Assembly (NCBI RefSeq): GCF_030159095.1
Contig: NZ_BRXS01000003.1
Location: forward strand, 743,250-807,249
Direction of reading: 5' to 3'
DNA from: Roseisolibacter agri
GTDB taxonomy: Bacteria; Gemmatimonadota; Gemmatimonadetes; Gemmatimonadales; Gemmatimonadaceae
DNA: 64,000 bases
Each line of letters opens with the position of its first letter. Within the stretch, counting starts at the first letter, position 1. Below, one piece after another: positions 1 to 8,081 of the stretch. The notes beneath the pieces are model-generated. The model had not been told where the DNA came from. It did no database searches and saw only the letters and a program-made list of their open reading frames with translations. Both the position numbers and the translations under genes were made by a program.

Positions 1-2
1 CG

Positions 3-203
3 GCCACCCCGCTGCGCAGCGGCTGGGCGTGGGGGCAGAAGCACCTCGAGGGGGGCGCGGCCGCCGTCGAGGCGAAGGTCGGCCAGGGGACGCTCTACCT
101 GTTCGGCCCCGAGATCCTGTACCGCGCGCAGCCGCACGGGACGTTCAAGTTCTTCCTCAACGGGCTCGCGGGGAGCGCCTCGCAGGGCACGACGCTGCAG
201 TGA
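3..203 (+). CDS. M14-family zinc carboxypeptidase, C-terminal end (partial)
   Basis: Only the last 66 residues are in the window; the gene starts upstream. The frame reads SGWAWGQKHLEGGAAAVEA followed by GTLYLFGPEILYRAQPHGTF and ends FFLNGLAG...TTLQ. From memory this matches the conserved C-terminal tail of large secreted M14 metallocarboxypeptidases common in Gemmatimonadota. The zinc-binding catalytic core is not visible, so activity cannot be judged. The stop at 201-203 is followed by about 190 bp before the kinase start. Confidence 0.75.
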   Translation, partial: ATPLRSGWAWGQKHLEGGAAAVEAKVGQGTLYLFGPEILYRAQPHGTFKFFLNGLAGSASQGTTLQ

Positions 204-394
204 GCTAGGGCGTGGAACGGGCGGCATCCGCGGGCCCACGCGGGCCCGCGGATGCCGCCACGGCCCGCGGAGTGCGCAGGACCGTTTGCGGGCGGGCCTC
301 CGTACGTTACGGTTCGTCCATGGTACCGGCGCGGGGTCTCGGCGCCGGCCGGGGGGGGGAGGGAGAGGGAGCTCGCAACGAAGAGACGAGGTCG

Positions 395-1609
395 ATGAGC
401 GACTCGCGCACGCCGGGCCCCGCCGCCGTGCCGCCCGCTGCGCCCGCGGCACCGCCCGCGATCGCGCGGCTGCAGGCGGAGGGCGCGCTGTTCAGCCTCC
501 TGGTGGAGAGCGTCCGCGACTACGCGATCTTCGCGCTCGACGCGGACGGCTACATCCGCACCTGGAACGCGGGCGCCCAGCGCTTCAAGGGCTACCAGGC
601 GCACGAGATCATCGGCCGCCACTTCTCGACGTTCTATCCGCCGGAGGACGTCGCGGCCGACAAGCCCGGGTGGGAGCTCCGCGTCGCGACCGCGGAGGGG
701 CGCGTGGAGGACCAGGGGTGGCGCGTGCGGAAGGACGGCACGCGCTTCTGGGCCAACGTCGTCATCACCGCGCTGCGCGACGCGACCGGGGAGCTGGTGG
801 GCTTCGCCAAGGTGACGCGCGACCTCACCGAGCGGCGCGCGGCCGAGATGCAGGCGCTGGAGGACGCGCGCCGCGTGGCGGCCGCGGAGGCCGCGAACCG
901 CGCCAAGAGCGAGTTCCTGGCCGCCATGAGCCACGAGCTGCGCACCCCGCTGAACGCGATCGGCGGCTACGCCGAGCTGCTGGCGATGGAGCTGCGCGGC
1001 CCGCTCACCGAGACGCAGCGCTCGGACCTCGACCGCATCCAGGCGAGCCAGCGCCACCTGCTGCGCATCATCAACGACCTGCTGAACTACAGCCGGATCG
1101 AGGCGGGGCAGCTGACGTACGAGCTGGCGCCGATGTCGCTCGCCACGAGCATCGCGGCGGTGATGGAGATGGCGCGGCCGCTGGCGCAGCTCAAGGGGCT
1201 GACGCTCGCGTCCGACGTCACGGGCGACCTGCCGGTGCTGGCCGACCGCACGAAGGTCGAGCAGGTGGTGCTCAACCTCCTCTCGAACGCGATCAAGTTC
1301 ACGCCGACGGGCGGGCGGGTCGCGGTGCACGGCGCGATGGTCGGCGACCACGCGCGCGTCTCGGTCACGGACACGGGCCCCGGCGTGCCGGAGGACCAGC
1401 GGCAGGCGGTGTTCGAGCCGTTCGTGCAGCTGGGGCGCACGCTCACCACGGGCACCGAGGGCACGGGGCTGGGCCTCGCGATCAGCCGCGACCTGGCGCG
1501 CGCGATGGGCGGCGAGCTGTCGGTGGACGCGGGCCCGGACGGCCGCGGCGCGTGCTTCACGCTCCTGCTGCCGGCCGCCGTGCTGGCGGTCGCGGCGCGC
1601 GACGCGTGA
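395..1609 (+). CDS. PAS-domain sensor histidine kinase, soluble
   Basis: A 404-residue kinase. An Ala/Pro-rich N-terminus is followed by a PAS domain at about residues 30-150 (SVRDYAIFALDADGYIRTW, GYQAHEIIGRHFSTFYP). A HisKA dimerisation segment carries the phospho-acceptor His at about 180 in SHELRTPLNAI. The HATPase domain shows an N box (LLSNAIKFT), DTGPGVP and GTGLGLAI. No membrane segment is seen, so the sensor is probably cytosolic and may bind a small ligand or cofactor. No response regulator is adjacent, so it is an orphan kinase. The frame is open further upstream, but the ATG at 395 was chosen because it follows a purine-rich stretch and the upstream residues are low complexity. Its stop overlaps the next start. 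Confidence 0.9.
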   Translation: MSDSRTPGPAAVPPAAPAAPPAIARLQAEGALFSLLVESVRDYAIFALDADGYIRTWNAGAQRFKGYQAHEIIGRHFSTFYPPEDVAADKPGWELRVATAEGRVEDQGWRVRKDGTRFWANVVITALRDATGELVGFAKVTRDLTERRAAEMQALEDARRVAAAEAANRAKSEFLAAMSHELRTPLNAIGGYAELLAMELRGPLTETQRSDLDRIQASQRHLLRIINDLLNYSRIEAGQLTYELAPMSLATSIAAVMEMARPLAQLKGLTLASDVTGDLPVLADRTKVEQVVLNLLSNAIKFTPTGGRVAVHGAMVGDHARVSVTDTGPGVPEDQRQAVFEPFVQLGRTLTTGTEGTGLGLAISRDLARAMGGELSVDAGPDGRGACFTLLLPAAVLAVAARDA

Positions 1610-2742
1610 CGGACGGCGACGCGCGCCCGCTGGCGGTCCTGCGCGCGACGATCGACGCGCTCGACCGCGAGCTGCTGCAGCTGACGGCGCGGCGCATGGC
1701 GGTCGTCGCGGAGGTGGCGGCGTACAAGCGCGCGCACGGGATGCGCGTGCGCGACCCGGCGCGCGAGCGCGAGGTGCTGGCCGAGCGCACGCGCGACGCC
1801 GCGGAGCTGGGGCTGCCGGTGGGCGAGGTGGAGGCGATCTTCCGCCTGCTGCTGCGCGCGAGCCGCGAGCACCAGTCCGCGCTGCGCGCCGAGGTGCCGC
1901 CGGGCGAGCCGCCGCGCACGGTCGCGATCGTGGGCGGACATGGCCGCATCGGCCGCGTGATGGCGCGGCTGTTCGGGGACCTGGGCCACCGCGTGCTGGT
2001 GGCGGACGTCGACACCGAGATCGGCGCGGCGGAGGCGGCGGCCGCGGCGGACGTGGTGATCGTGAGCGTGCCGATCGACGTCACGGAGCAGGTCATCACT
2101 ACGATCGGTCCGCACGTGCGCGAGGACGCGCTGCTGATGGACGTGACGAGCGTCAAGCGCGCGCCGGTGGAGGCGATGCTGGCGGCGACGCGCGCCAGCG
2201 TCGTCGGCACGCACCCGATGTTCGGCGCCAGCGTGCACTCGCTGCAGGGGCAGCGCGTGGTGCTGTGCCGCGGGCGCGGCGACGCGTGGGCCGACTGGCT
2301 GGCGCGCACGTTCACGGCGCGCGGGCTGGTGGTGACGGAGGCGACGCCCGCGCACCACGACCGCGTGATGGCGATCGTCCAGGTGCTGACGCACTTCCAG
2401 ACGCAGGTCCTCGGCCTCACGCTGGCGCGGGCGGGGCTGCCGCTGGAGGAGACGCTGCGCTTCACGTCGCCCGCGTACCTGCTGGAGCTGTACGTGGCGG
2501 CGCGGCACTTCGCGCAGTCGCCGGCGCTCTACGGCCCGCTGGAGATGCGCAACCCGGAGCTGGGCGCGGTGACGGACGCCTTCCGCGGCGCGGCGACGGA
2601 GCTGGCGACGGTGCTGCGCGCGGGCGACCAGGCGGCGTTCGAGGGGATGTTCGCGGAGGTGCGGGCGTTCTTCGGCGACTTCACGGAGACGGCGCTGGAG
2701 CAGTCGAGCCATCTGATCGATCGGATCGTCGAGCGGACCTGA
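1606..2742 (+). CDS. tyrA: Bifunctional chorismate mutase / prephenate dehydrogenase
   Basis: A 378-residue protein, close to the length of E. coli TyrA. An AroQ-type helical chorismate mutase domain occupies about residues 8-95 (RATIDALDRELLQLTARRM, VAAYKRAHGMRVRDPARE). A Rossmann NAD-binding prephenate dehydrogenase domain follows (TVAIVGGHGRIGRVMARLF, ADVVIVSVPIDVT, GTHPMFGA). Together they convert chorismate through prephenate to 4-hydroxyphenylpyruvate in tyrosine synthesis in the cytosol. The start is a GTG at 1606 overlapping the kinase stop (GTGA), so the two genes are probably translationally coupled, an unusual pairing. The gene is followed by a type A hairpin. Confidence 0.93.
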   Translation: MTDGDARPLAVLRATIDALDRELLQLTARRMAVVAEVAAYKRAHGMRVRDPAREREVLAERTRDAAELGLPVGEVEAIFRLLLRASREHQSALRAEVPPGEPPRTVAIVGGHGRIGRVMARLFGDLGHRVLVADVDTEIGAAEAAAAADVVIVSVPIDVTEQVITTIGPHVREDALLMDVTSVKRAPVEAMLAATRASVVGTHPMFGASVHSLQGQRVVLCRGRGDAWADWLARTFTARGLVVTEATPAHHDRVMAIVQVLTHFQTQVLGLTLARAGLPLEETLRFTSPAYLLELYVAARHFAQSPALYGPLEMRNPELGAVTDAFRGAATELATVLRAGDQAAFEGMFAEVRAFFGDFTETALEQSSHLIDRIVERT

Positions 2743-2780
2743 CGCTGCGTGCAGCGTGCTGCGTGGCCTGCATCCACGTG

Positions 2781-2944
2781 CCGGACCCGAACGGCGTTGG
2801 CAAGGATGAAGATCGGATAACGTCTGACAACGACGGATGGCTCCGCTGGCGCGCGACCGACGTCGCACCACACGGAGCCATCCGTCGTTATCAGATCTGT
2901 TCAGATCTTCATCCTTGCCAATGCCGTTCGCAGTTCAGGTCCGG
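2781..2944. repeat. Dispersed long hairpin element, type A, copy 1
   Basis: Left arm 2781-2845 and right arm 2873-2944 are imperfect reverse complements around a loop of about 27 nt. The innermost arm, ending CGGATGGCTCCG, and the segment GGCAAGGATGAAGATC are the best paired. The outermost arms end in CCGGACC/GGTCCGG. It lies between convergent genes (tyrA and the aminotransferase). There is no T-tract, so it is not a classical intrinsic terminator, though as RNA it would fold strongly in both directions. The flanks carry GCTGCGTGC-like runs also seen beside other copies. Confidence 0.85.
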
Positions 2945-2994
2945 CGCGCCGACGCATCCCGAGCGGCCGTACACGCGGCACGCGGCACGCAGCT

Positions 2995-4308
2995 TCACGT
3001 CCCCAGTCCGCGCCGCGCCACCGTCGCCAGCACGTCCGCCAGCCGTACCAGTTCCCCCGGCGTCGTGTAGACGTTGGGCGTCACGCGGATGCCGCGGATC
3101 TCCGGCGTGCGCGCGTCGCCGCTCATGTCCTGCACGAAGATGCGGTGGCGCTCCCACAGGAATTTCTGCAGCGCGGCCGCCTCGACGTTCGGCAGCTCGA
3201 GCGTCGTGATGCCGCAGCTCGCGTCGGGCGCGTCGGTGGTGTAGAGGCGCGCGCCCGGCAGCGCGGCCACGCGCGCGCGGAACGCGCCGGCCAGGTAGCG
3301 CATGCGGGCCAGCTTGCGCGCGGTGCCCAGCCGCTCGTGCAGCTCCAGCGCGGGGAGCGCGGACGCGAGCACGTGCTCCGGATAGGTGCCACTCCATGAG
3401 TAGCGCTCTATCCCCTGCACGTGCGGCGGCGCCGGGACCAGCGGCCACACCTTCGCGACGTGCGCGGGCCGCATCCAGAGCACGCCCGCGCCCACCGGCG
3501 CCATCAGCCACTTGTGCAGGCTCGCGCCGTAGTAGTCGCACCCCAGCTCCGCCATCGTGTACGGCACGAGCGCCATCGACTGCGCGCCGTCCACCGCGAG
3601 CTCGGCCCCCACGCGGTGCGCGGCGTCGGCGATGCGGCGCACGGGCGCGAGCTGCCCGGTGAGGTTGCTGGGATGCGTCACCAGCACGAGGCGCGTGCGC
3701 GGCCCGATCTCGCGCTCGTACAGCGCCGCCAGCGCGTCGGCGTCGGGGAGCGGCACGGGCGGGCGCACCATGCGCAGCACGATCCCGTCGCGCGCGCGGC
3801 GCTGCTCCAGCGCGTCGAGCATGGCGTAGTAGTCGTGCGCCGAGCACACCACCTCGTCGCCGGGCTTCAGCGGGACGCCGAGGAGCACCGTGTCCATCGC
3901 CTCGGTCGCGTTGCGCACGACGGCGACCTCCGCGTCGGGGACGCCCAGCAGGCGCGCGAGCGCGGGCTTCACGGCGCGCTGCGAGACCTCCTGGTAGAGC
4001 GCGAACATCCGCTGCGCCGGGAACTGCTGCGTCTCGCGCACGTGGCGCAGGTGGCGCTCGATCACCGCGCGCGGCGCGGGGTTGATGTTGCCGTGGTCGA
4101 GGTTCACGACGCCGGCCGGCGCGTCGAACGCCCGGCGGATCCCCGCCCAGAACGCCTCGTCCTGGGCCAGCCGCTCGGGCGGCGCGTCGGCGACCGGCGG
4201 CACGGAGAGCCGCGCGACCTCCGCGGCCAGCAGGGAGGGCGCGGCGCCGACGCCGGCCAGGCCGGCACCGAGCTGCGTGAGGAAGTCGCGGCGTGGGACC
4301 ACGGACAC
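2995..4308 (-). CDS. Class V aminotransferase-like (isopenicillin-N-epimerase-like) PLP protein, Tat-exported
   Basis: A 437-residue PLP-fold type I protein. The N-terminus PRRDFLTQLGAGLAGVGA is a twin-arginine signal, so it is probably exported folded with its cofactor. Family motifs include NLDHGNINPAPRAV near the start, VVRNATEAMDTVLLG, AVDGAQSM and the Schiff-base lysine region YGASLHKWLMAPVG. Family members act as aminotransferases, desulfurases or epimerases; the substrate here is unknown. The GTG at 4308 was chosen because GGAGG lies about 6 nt upstream and the Tat motif follows directly; longer in-frame extensions lack a ribosome site. It is convergent with tyrA. Confidence 0.85.
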   Translation of the reverse strand: MSVVPRRDFLTQLGAGLAGVGAAPSLLAAEVARLSVPPVADAPPERLAQDEAFWAGIRRAFDAPAGVVNLDHGNINPAPRAVIERHLRHVRETQQFPAQRMFALYQEVSQRAVKPALARLLGVPDAEVAVVRNATEAMDTVLLGVPLKPGDEVVCSAHDYYAMLDALEQRRARDGIVLRMVRPPVPLPDADALAALYEREIGPRTRLVLVTHPSNLTGQLAPVRRIADAAHRVGAELAVDGAQSMALVPYTMAELGCDYYGASLHKWLMAPVGAGVLWMRPAHVAKVWPLVPAPPHVQGIERYSWSGTYPEHVLASALPALELHERLGTARKLARMRYLAGAFRARVAALPGARLYTTDAPDASCGITTLELPNVEAAALQKFLWERHRIFVQDMSGDARTPEIRGIRVTPNVYTTPGELVRLADVLATVARRGLGT

Positions 4309-4434
4309 GGACGCCTCCGGGGGTGGATGACGCGGCGACGATGCGGCCCGCCGGCCCGCGGCGCAACCGGTCCCTCGGCGCGCATGAGCGGAATGCGTCA
4401 TGCGCCGCGGCGCGCCGGCCGCCATCGTGCCCGC

Positions 4435-4833
4435 ATGCGTCCCACACCGCTCCTGTCGCTGATCCTGTCGCTCGTCGACCCCGTCCTGCCGCCCGTGCCG
4501 CCGGGCGCGCGCCACGACGCCGCGTGCAGCGCCGCGCTCACCGAGAGCACCTTCGGGCTGCAGCGGACGACCGCCTTCGCGGTCTCCGACGTCCCCGCCA
4601 CCCGCGCCTTCTACCGCGCGCGCGGCTGGCAGGTCCTCGGCGGCAGCACGGACGGGTACGTGCTGATCTCGCCCGACCGGCGCATGCGCGGCTCACTGGC
4701 CAGCCAGCTCGCGCAGTTCCGCCGCATCGCCGCCGACGTCGAGAAGCGCGGGCTGCAGGGCTACGACCACGTGAAGGCGTGCGTGGGGATCCCGGACGGG
4801 GCGGCGCTGATCCTCGCGGAGCCGGCGGGGTGA
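4435..4833 (+). CDS. Hypothetical exported protein with a VOC-like segment
   Basis: A 132-residue protein. The N-terminal stretch LLSLILSLVDPVLPPVPPG could be a weak signal or anchor. Residues about 45-75 (TAFAVSDVPATRAFYRARGW, DGYVLISPDRR) resemble the opening of a vicinal-oxygen-chelate domain. The rest (SLASQLAQFRRIAADVEKRG, YDHVKACVGIPDGAALILAE) does not continue as a normal VOC fold, and no second metal-ligand motif is visible. It may be a diverged or truncated VOC protein, or the resemblance may be chance. The ATG at 4435 is divergent from the aminotransferase, about 126 bp away. Confidence 0.55.
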   Translation: MRPTPLLSLILSLVDPVLPPVPPGARHDAACSAALTESTFGLQRTTAFAVSDVPATRAFYRARGWQVLGGSTDGYVLISPDRRMRGSLASQLAQFRRIAADVEKRGLQGYDHVKACVGIPDGAALILAEPAG

Positions 4834-4918
4834 GACGCGGCTGCGTGCGGCGTGCGGCGTGCTGCGTGTGGGTGCCGTGCCCTCGGCATCCGACGTCGCA
4901 GCCAGCCTGCACGAACTA

Positions 4919-5057
4919 CTCGGGGAGGATACGGATCAAACGGATGAGACGGATCATGCGGATCGCTCCTCTCGGTGCATGGAACGTCGCCGCCGCGCGG
5001 AGCGATCCGGAGCATCCGTCTCATCCGGAGCATCCGTCTCATCCGGAGCATCCGTAG
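4919..5057. repeat. Dispersed long hairpin element, type B, copy 1
   Basis: Left arm 4919-4969 is a run of GGAT units about 9 nt apart (acGGATcaa acGGATgag acGGATcat). The right arm 4999-5057 is the complementary run of ATCC units, with CATCCGTCTCATCCGGAG repeated in tandem. The innermost GGATCGCTCC pairs with GGAGCGATCC. The loop (about 30 nt) contains GAACGTCGCCGCCGCGCGG. The right arm has more units than the left, as expected for slippage. With the next element it fills the 461 bp gap between convergent genes. Confidence 0.85.
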
Positions 5058-5087
5058 TCCTTTGTTCGCCGAGCCGTGCCTGGCGCG

Positions 5088-5252
5088 CCGAACCCTGAAC
5101 GGCGAACGGCATTGCAAGGATGAAGATCGGAGAAAGGCTGATAACGGCGGATGGCTCCGCGTGACGCGATGTTGGTCGCCACCACGCGAGGCCATCCGCT
5201 CTTATCAGATCTTGTCCGATCTCATCCTTGCTGCTGTTGCCGTCCGGGTCCG
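5088..5252. repeat. Dispersed long hairpin element, type A, copy 2
   Basis: Left arm from 5088 (CCGAACCCTGAACGGCGAAC, CAAGGATGAAGATCGGA, GGATGGCTCCGCGTG) pairs imperfectly with a right arm ending near 5252 (CACGCGAGGCCATCCGC, ATCTCATCCTTGC, GTCCGGGTCCGG). The loop is short and includes GTTGGTCGCCACCACGCG. It is arranged head to tail with a type B element about 30 bp upstream, the only such doublet here. ACAGCACGCAGCACGCAGC follows on the right, complementary to GCTGCGTGC-type runs near 4850-4865. Confidence 0.85.
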
Positions 5253-5294
5253 GTGCATCGATGCCGGCCACACAGCACGCAGCACGCAGCGGTC

Positions 5295-5996
5295 TCACTC
5301 CCTCACGCTTCCGATCGCCGCCGCCACCGCCGCCTGCCGCGGCGTCACGACGACGCTGTCCGCCGCGCGCAGCGCGTCGAGGCGACGGCGCAGCTCCGCG
5401 TCCTCCGCGCTCTCCTGCCCGGCCGCGTCGGTGGCCGCTTCACCGGGCGCGTCGGACTCGTCGCCGTAGATCCCCGAGTCGCCGTCGGGCGACGAGTTCG
5501 GGACGATCGCCTCGATCCGGTCGCGCAGCACGATCCAGCAGCCCGCGCCGCCGTCCTGCGCCCGCGCGACGAGGACGTCCCGGTGGCGGCGCAGCGTGTC
5601 GGCGCGCGCCATGATCGCGTTCGCCTCGATCGCCGCCTCCGCCGTAGCCGGGAGCCCCTGCGTCAGCGCGCGCTGCTGCAGCGCCTCCGCGCGCGCCAGC
5701 GCGTCGCGCTCCTCGGGCGTGGGCGCCGCGCGGCGCGCGGCCGCCTCGCCCATCACGCGCAGGTAGCGCACGACGTCCGCGTCGGTGAGCGGCGCGAGCC
5801 GCCGCACCTCGTCGAGCGTGCCGAGCCCCGCGCCGCGACACGTCTCCTCGGAGGAGGAGGAGGACGCGACGTCCGCCGCCTCGGCGACGTTCGTGCCGTC
5901 GTCGGCATCGCGGTCGGCGGGACCGGCGCACGCGACACCGAGGAGCGCAGCGGCGAGGAGGACGATCGGCGAGCGGTGGCGCACGGACGGAGGCAT
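5295..5996 (-). CDS. Hypothetical lipoprotein
   Basis: A 233-residue protein. The signal peptide SPIVLLAAALLGVACAGP ends in a lipobox (GVAC), so it is probably a membrane-anchored lipoprotein. The mature part starts with a Ser/Glu-rich linker, then a mostly helical Ala/Arg-rich body (TDADVVRYLRVMGEAAARR, EALQQRALTQG), an acidic stretch near DGDSGIYGDESDAPGE, and a helical tail. I do not recognise the family. The ATG at 5996 places the basic n-region and signal correctly; an upstream in-frame start would add 20 residues. It is divergent from the TldD gene. Confidence 0.7.
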   Translation of the reverse strand: MPPSVRHRSPIVLLAAALLGVACAGPADRDADDGTNVAEAADVASSSSSEETCRGAGLGTLDEVRRLAPLTDADVVRYLRVMGEAAARRAAPTPEERDALARAEALQQRALTQGLPATAEAAIEANAIMARADTLRRHRDVLVARAQDGGAGCWIVLRDRIEAIVPNSSPDGDSGIYGDESDAPGEAATDAAGQESAEDAELRRRLDALRAADSVVVTPRQAAVAAAIGSVRE

Positions 5997-6133
5997 CGGC
6001 GGGAAGCGACGAACGGCGGACGACGGAGCGTACGCGCGTGGGGGCTCTCCTCGCATGAGCAGATCGGCTCATCCCGTCGGCTGCGCGCGGCGTGTCGCGC
6101 GGCCTGCCCCTTCGCGCCGGACCCGTTGGCCTG

Positions 6134-6260
6134 TTGGGGAGGCAGCGGATGCTTCGGATGACACGGATGCTCCGGATCGTCCCGCGTGGCGACGACGTCC
6201 CGTGCGCGACGAGGAGCGATCCGCTGCATCCGCTCGATCCGAAGCATCCGCATCCTCACC
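6134..6260. repeat. Dispersed long hairpin element, type B, copy 2
   Basis: The left arm (GGAGGCAGCGGATGCTTCGG, GATGACACGGATGCTCCGG) pairs with the right arm (GAGCGATCCGCTGCATCC, GATCCGAAGCATCCGCATCC). GGAT/ATCC units recur at 9-10 nt spacing. The loop contains GCGTGGCGACGACGTCCCG. This copy is in a divergent intergenic region, so it is not restricted to gene ends. The rest of the 444 bp gap (to 6440) shows no gene or clear promoter. Confidence 0.8.
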
Positions 6261-6440
6261 ACGAGCAAGCGATCTGGTGGCGACGTGGTACGCCGAGGGC
6301 ACGGAACGGGAACCGCAGCCCGCAGTCCGCAGCCGTCAATTTCCCGTCCCCCGTCTGGCGCACCGCCGCGCGGCGATGCTCCTTGGTGTGCCCGCGCGCA
6401 TCCCCTCCGCGCGCCTCCCCATCCCCCGCACGCCTCCCGC

Positions 6441-8081
6441 ATGACCACCCGACGCGACTTCCTCCGCCAGGGCGGGGCCGCCGTCGGCGCCGCCGCCCTC
6501 GCCGGCGGTGCGCTCGGCGGCATCCCGAGCCTGCTCTCGGCCGCGCCCGCACCGAGCGCCCGCGCGCTCGACGTCTTCCAGGATCCCGCCGCCACCAAGG
6601 CGCTCATGGCCGCCGCGCTGGAGGCGGCGCGCGCCGCCGGCGCCGGCTACGCCGACGTGCGCGTCAGCCGCCAGCGCCAGAACTTCGTCTTCACGCGCGA
6701 GCAGCAGATCCAGAACGTCGTCGACACCGACACGCTCGGCATCGGCGTGCGCGCGCTCGTCGACGGCACGTGGGGCTTCGCCGCCACGCGCGTGCTCACC
6801 AAGGACGGCGCCGCCGCCGCCGCGCGCGAGGCCGTCGCGATCGCGAAGGCGACGCGCGTCGCGCGCGACCGCGCCGTCGAGTGGCTGCCGTCGCCGGTGG
6901 TGAACGACGCGACGTGGAAGGGCGCCTACACGACCGATCCGTGGGACGTCCCGCTGGAGCAGAAGGCCGACCTGCTGCTGAAGGCCAACGCCAACGCGAT
7001 GAAGGCGGCGAACGTGAAGTTCGTCAACAGCGGGCTGTTCTTCGTGAAGCACGACCGCGCCTACGCCAACACCGACGGCTCCATCATCCGCCAGGACTTC
7101 GTGCGCACCTGGCCGCTGCTGCAGATCACCGCCGTCTCCCCCGACCGCACCGACTTCCAGAACCGCGGCAACGTCGTCGCGCCCATGGCGCGCGGCTGGG
7201 AGTACGTGCTCTCGAGCGACCTGGTGGGGAACGCGCAGCGGTGGGGCGAGGAGGCGTCGGCGAAGCTCGGCGCCAAGCCGGTGGAGGTCGGCCGCTACGA
7301 CCTCGTGCTCGACCCGGGCAACATGTGGCTCACCATCCACGAGAGCATCGGCCACCCGACGGAGCTCGACCGCGCGATGGGCTACGAGGCGAACTACGCC
7401 GGCACCAGCTTCATCGCCCCGCCGGAGAAGCAGCTCGGCCAGCTGAAGTACGGGCCCGCGTTCATGAACATCCAGGGCGACCGCTCGCAGGAGGGCGCGC
7501 TGGCGACCATCGGCTGGGACGACGACGGCGTGAAGCCCGACGACTTCCTGATCGTGAAGAACGGCGTCTTCAACGACTACCAGACGACGCGCGAGCAGGC
7601 GCCGTGGCTGCGCTGGTGGTACCAGAAGCAGGGCGCGCCGGTGCGCTCGCACGGCTGCTCGTACGCGCAGGGATGGGGCGACGTGCAGTTCCAGCGCATG
7701 TGCAACGTCTCGCTCATGCCCGGGGAGCGCGACCTGACGCAGAACGACCTGATCGCCGCGACGGATCGCGGCATCCTGATCGTCGGCGACGGCTCGTTCT
7801 CGATCGACCAGCAGCGCTACAACGCGCAGTTCGGCGGGCAGGTGTTCCACGAGATCCGCGGCGGCAAGATCGTCGGCCAGCTGAAGGACGTGGCCTACCA
7901 GATCCGCACGCCGGACTTCTGGAACTCGATGGACATGATCGGCGGGAAGCGCAGCTACCAGCTGGGCGGCAGCTTCTTCGACGGCAAGGGCCAGCCGGGC
8001 CAGGTGAACGCGGTGAGCCACGGCAGCCCGCCGGCGCGCTTCCGCAACGTCAACGTCATCAACACCGGGAGGAAGAGCTGA
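6441..8081 (+). CDS. tldD: TldD-family metalloprotease subunit, Tat-exported
   Basis: A 546-residue protein. The N-terminus TTRRDFLRQGGAAVGAAAL is a Tat signal. The body is a TldD/PmbA fold carrying the zinc-binding HExxxH signature at residues 300-305 (HESIGHPTELD). Other family landmarks are YADVRVSRQRQNFVFTREQ near the N-terminus and the conserved C-terminal barrel. TldD pairs with TldE to cleave small or unfolded peptides (known for microcin maturation and CcdA degradation in enterics). The Tat signal predicts a periplasmic complex here. The ATG at 6441 directly precedes the RR motif. The next gene overlaps its stop by one base. Confidence 0.9.
   Translation: MTTRRDFLRQGGAAVGAAALAGGALGGIPSLLSAAPAPSARALDVFQDPAATKALMAAALEAARAAGAGYADVRVSRQRQNFVFTREQQIQNVVDTDTLGIGVRALVDGTWGFAATRVLTKDGAAAAAREAVAIAKATRVARDRAVEWLPSPVVNDATWKGAYTTDPWDVPLEQKADLLLKANANAMKAANVKFVNSGLFFVKHDRAYANTDGSIIRQDFVRTWPLLQITAVSPDRTDFQNRGNVVAPMARGWEYVLSSDLVGNAQRWGEEASAKLGAKPVEVGRYDLVLDPGNMWLTIHESIGHPTELDRAMGYEANYAGTSFIAPPEKQLGQLKYGPAFMNIQGDRSQEGALATIGWDDDGVKPDDFLIVKNGVFNDYQTTREQAPWLRWWYQKQGAPVRSHGCSYAQGWGDVQFQRMCNVSLMPGERDLTQNDLIAATDRGILIVGDGSFSIDQQRYNAQFGGQVFHEIRGGKIVGQLKDVAYQIRTPDFWNSMDMIGGKRSYQLGGSFFDGKGQPGQVNAVSHGSPPARFRNVNVINTGRKS

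Noticed and set aside
1087..2871. Long antisense open frame opposite tyrA
   Set aside because: Arg/His-rich composition and no domain; explained by codon bias of the real gene.
2781..2944. Type A hairpin as a simple intrinsic terminator
   Set aside because: No U-tract follows on either strand, arms are far longer than usual, and one type B copy lies in a divergent region where termination makes no sense.
4435..4833. Clear glyoxalase assignment
   Set aside because: Only the first strand and helix resemble VOC; the metal-ligand strands and second half do not fit.
4919..5057. CRISPR-like appearance of the periodic ATCC/GGAT arms
   Set aside because: The unit is only 9 nt with no spacers of 25-40 nt, the arms are complementary rather than direct repeats with unique spacers, and no cas genes are near.
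4955..5060. Short His/Pro or Met/Arg-rich reading frames through the hairpin repeats (patterns like HPSHPEHP)
   Set aside because: They arise from the GGAT/ATCC periodicity in several frames at once, lack ribosome sites and vary with arm sequence.
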